Source: an uncultured Eggerthellaceae bacterium
GTDB lineage: Bacteria > Actinomycetota > Coriobacteriia > Coriobacteriales > Eggerthellaceae
Assembly (NCBI GenBank): GCA_910588435.1
Contig: CAJUPL010000022.1
Span: 1 to 29,708, forward strand
Length of the DNA stretch: 29,708 nt
Reading direction: 5' to 3'
Shown: positions 28,775 to 29,708 of the stretch, piece by piece
Layout of the letters: each line of letters starts with the position of its first letter
Position numbering within the stretch: the first letter of the stretch is position 1
Position numbers and translations under genes: made by a program
Notes under the pieces: generated by a model
What the model saw: only the letters and a program-made list of their open reading frames with translations
What the model was told of the DNA's origin: nothing
The model's database searches: none

Positions 28775-29708
28775 GCATTACATAGAGACGCATCAAGGGA
28801 AAGACCATATCTCCTCAGATGATGCGCGGGCTCAATGGGCGTGTCTGCTTGGCAAGGGGAGGCATGTGGTCTCTGGCTGGCAAGAGGAGCTGGCGCTATC
28901 GGTGCCATCTCAGAACACGCTTCGCATCGGGCGCGGATTCGCTTTGATAGATGGCGGATTCTACCGCGTTTCAGGCGCGGGAGAGATGAGGGAGATACCT
29001 CCTGGTTCCATCGGGATGAACAGGATGGATAGGGTCTATCTTGAATATACCCGCGGCGCCGATGATATCGAGGATATGAAAGCCGTGTATGAGGTGGGGA
29101 ACCCCACTACTGGCACACCTTATGCGCCTGCGAACCAGCACCCTGGAGACATCCAGCAAGGAGATTCTAGGGTATGGATACCACTGGGTGATGTGCCGAT
29201 ATCCGGCCTCACAGTTGGGAAGCCAGTGATGCTGCTAGGCAAAAGAGCTCTCTCTCCGCCAGCGCAGCAATGTGCCGACTGCGCTCAGATGCAGCAGCAG
29301 ATGGCCAACGCGCTCGCGCGCCAAGAGGCTGCTACTGCAGCAGCCTGGGAGGTTGTACGCGCTGTGCCAGCAGAGCTCAAAGAGATGCGCAACACCATTG
29401 CCGACATGAGAGCTGACCAAGTTGATTTCAAGCGCAGCGTCGATGCTCGGATAAATCAGCTATCAGCGATGATGGCCAACAACGTAGCTGCCTACGTCAT
29501 GGTGGATGACACGCTTGCCGTGCCAACAGCATGGCTTGATTACGATGCAGATGCGCAGTCGGCCATGCTCAAGTACACGTCTTACAACGAGGAGACTGGT
29601 GTTTATAGCATCGACTCTCCGCTCACTATTGATGATCGTGTCACCGAGGCGCAGGAACAGGGCGAGCAGAACGCTGCAGATGTCGCCTATGCCCTCATGC
29701 TCCTAGGA
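28767..29708 (+). CDS. Baseplate/tail-fibre protein, partial
   Basis: At least 314 aa, running off the window; start ATG 28767 with GGAAGGAGG upstream, overlapping the previous gene by 8 nt. The first about 160 residues (GKDHISSDDARAQWACLLG, TLRIGRGFALIDGGFYRVSG, MNRMDRVYLEYTRGADDIED) form the strand-rich attachment domain found at the start of many phage baseplate or fibre proteins. A coiled coil follows (about 170-245; MQQQMANALARQEAATAAA onward), and then VYSIDSPLTIDDRVTEAQEQGEQ. The receptor-binding part would come after the window. Identity as a tail-tip protein is likely from position and build. Confidence 0.75.
   Translation, partial: MTEHYIETHQGKDHISSDDARAQWACLLGKGRHVVSGWQEELALSVPSQNTLRIGRGFALIDGGFYRVSGAGEMREIPPGSIGMNRMDRVYLEYTRGADDIEDMKAVYEVGNPTTGTPYAPANQHPGDIQQGDSRVWIPLGDVPISGLTVGKPVMLLGKRALSPPAQQCADCAQMQQQMANALARQEAATAAAWEVVRAVPAELKEMRNTIADMRADQVDFKRSVDARINQLSAMMANNVAAYVMVDDTLAVPTAWLDYDADAQSAMLKYTSYNEETGVYSIDSPLTIDDRVTEAQEQGEQNAADVAYALMLLG

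Noticed and set aside
1..29708. CRISPR array or insertion sequence
   Set aside because: No regularly spaced repeats of suitable length, and no transposase or terminal inverted repeats were seen. The only recombinases are the two tyrosine integrases.

Overview
The window is the left half of an integrated siphovirus (long non-contractile-tailed temperate phage). It starts inside a host tRNA gene, runs through integrase, lysogeny, early, packaging, head and tail genes, and stops inside a tail-tip protein. Strong AGGAGG-type ribosome sites, a moderately high GC content judged by eye, and a tRNA with encoded CCA suggest a high-GC Gram-positive host. Coriobacteriia or a related actinobacterium is my best guess, but this is weak.

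Layout. At 1-43 lies the 3' half of a tRNA, best read as tRNA-Glu(CTC), then its terminator and a tandem 11-bp repeat beside the integrase gene: the left attachment end. From 146 to 3708 everything is on the minus strand: tyrosine integrase, a ribbon-helix-helix antitoxin with a putative toxin, a DnaQ-type exonuclease-BRCT protein, and a CI/LexA-like repressor. The repressor and exonuclease genes are separated by one base. A divergent control region with a perfect 16-bp operator lies at 3709-3855.

From 3856 rightward all genes are on the plus strand. First come a Cro-like protein, small overlapping early genes, an excisionase-like protein and a second complete tyrosine recombinase (5734-6948), set among several inverted repeats. 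A ParB-like protein, a replisome-organizer-like protein with a probable frameshift, and a run of small, often Cys-rich proteins follow, including a PAPS-reductase-like enzyme and a Lar-like zinc ribbon. An ArpU/RinA-like late regulator (13481-13948) ends the early region.

The late module starts with HNH nuclease, a cos/pac-like intergenic region, small and large terminase, portal, and a MuF head protein. The MuF protein carries a C-terminal PD-(D/E)xK nuclease (CdiA-CT-like) toxin domain and has no visible immunity gene. Scaffold, major capsid, connector, tail-terminator and major tail genes follow. Next come tail chaperones with a textbook -1 frameshift site, tape measure, distal tail protein, a Gp37-like tail protein and the start of a baseplate/fibre protein. 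The lysis genes and right attachment site lie beyond the window.

Most interesting points: the MuF-nuclease fusion with its AT-rich 3' end and palindromes; the second recombinase in the early operon; the exonuclease-BRCT gene co-expressed with the repressor; a hairpin ladder before the scaffold gene; and a similar C-terminal tag on both the major capsid and major tail proteins.
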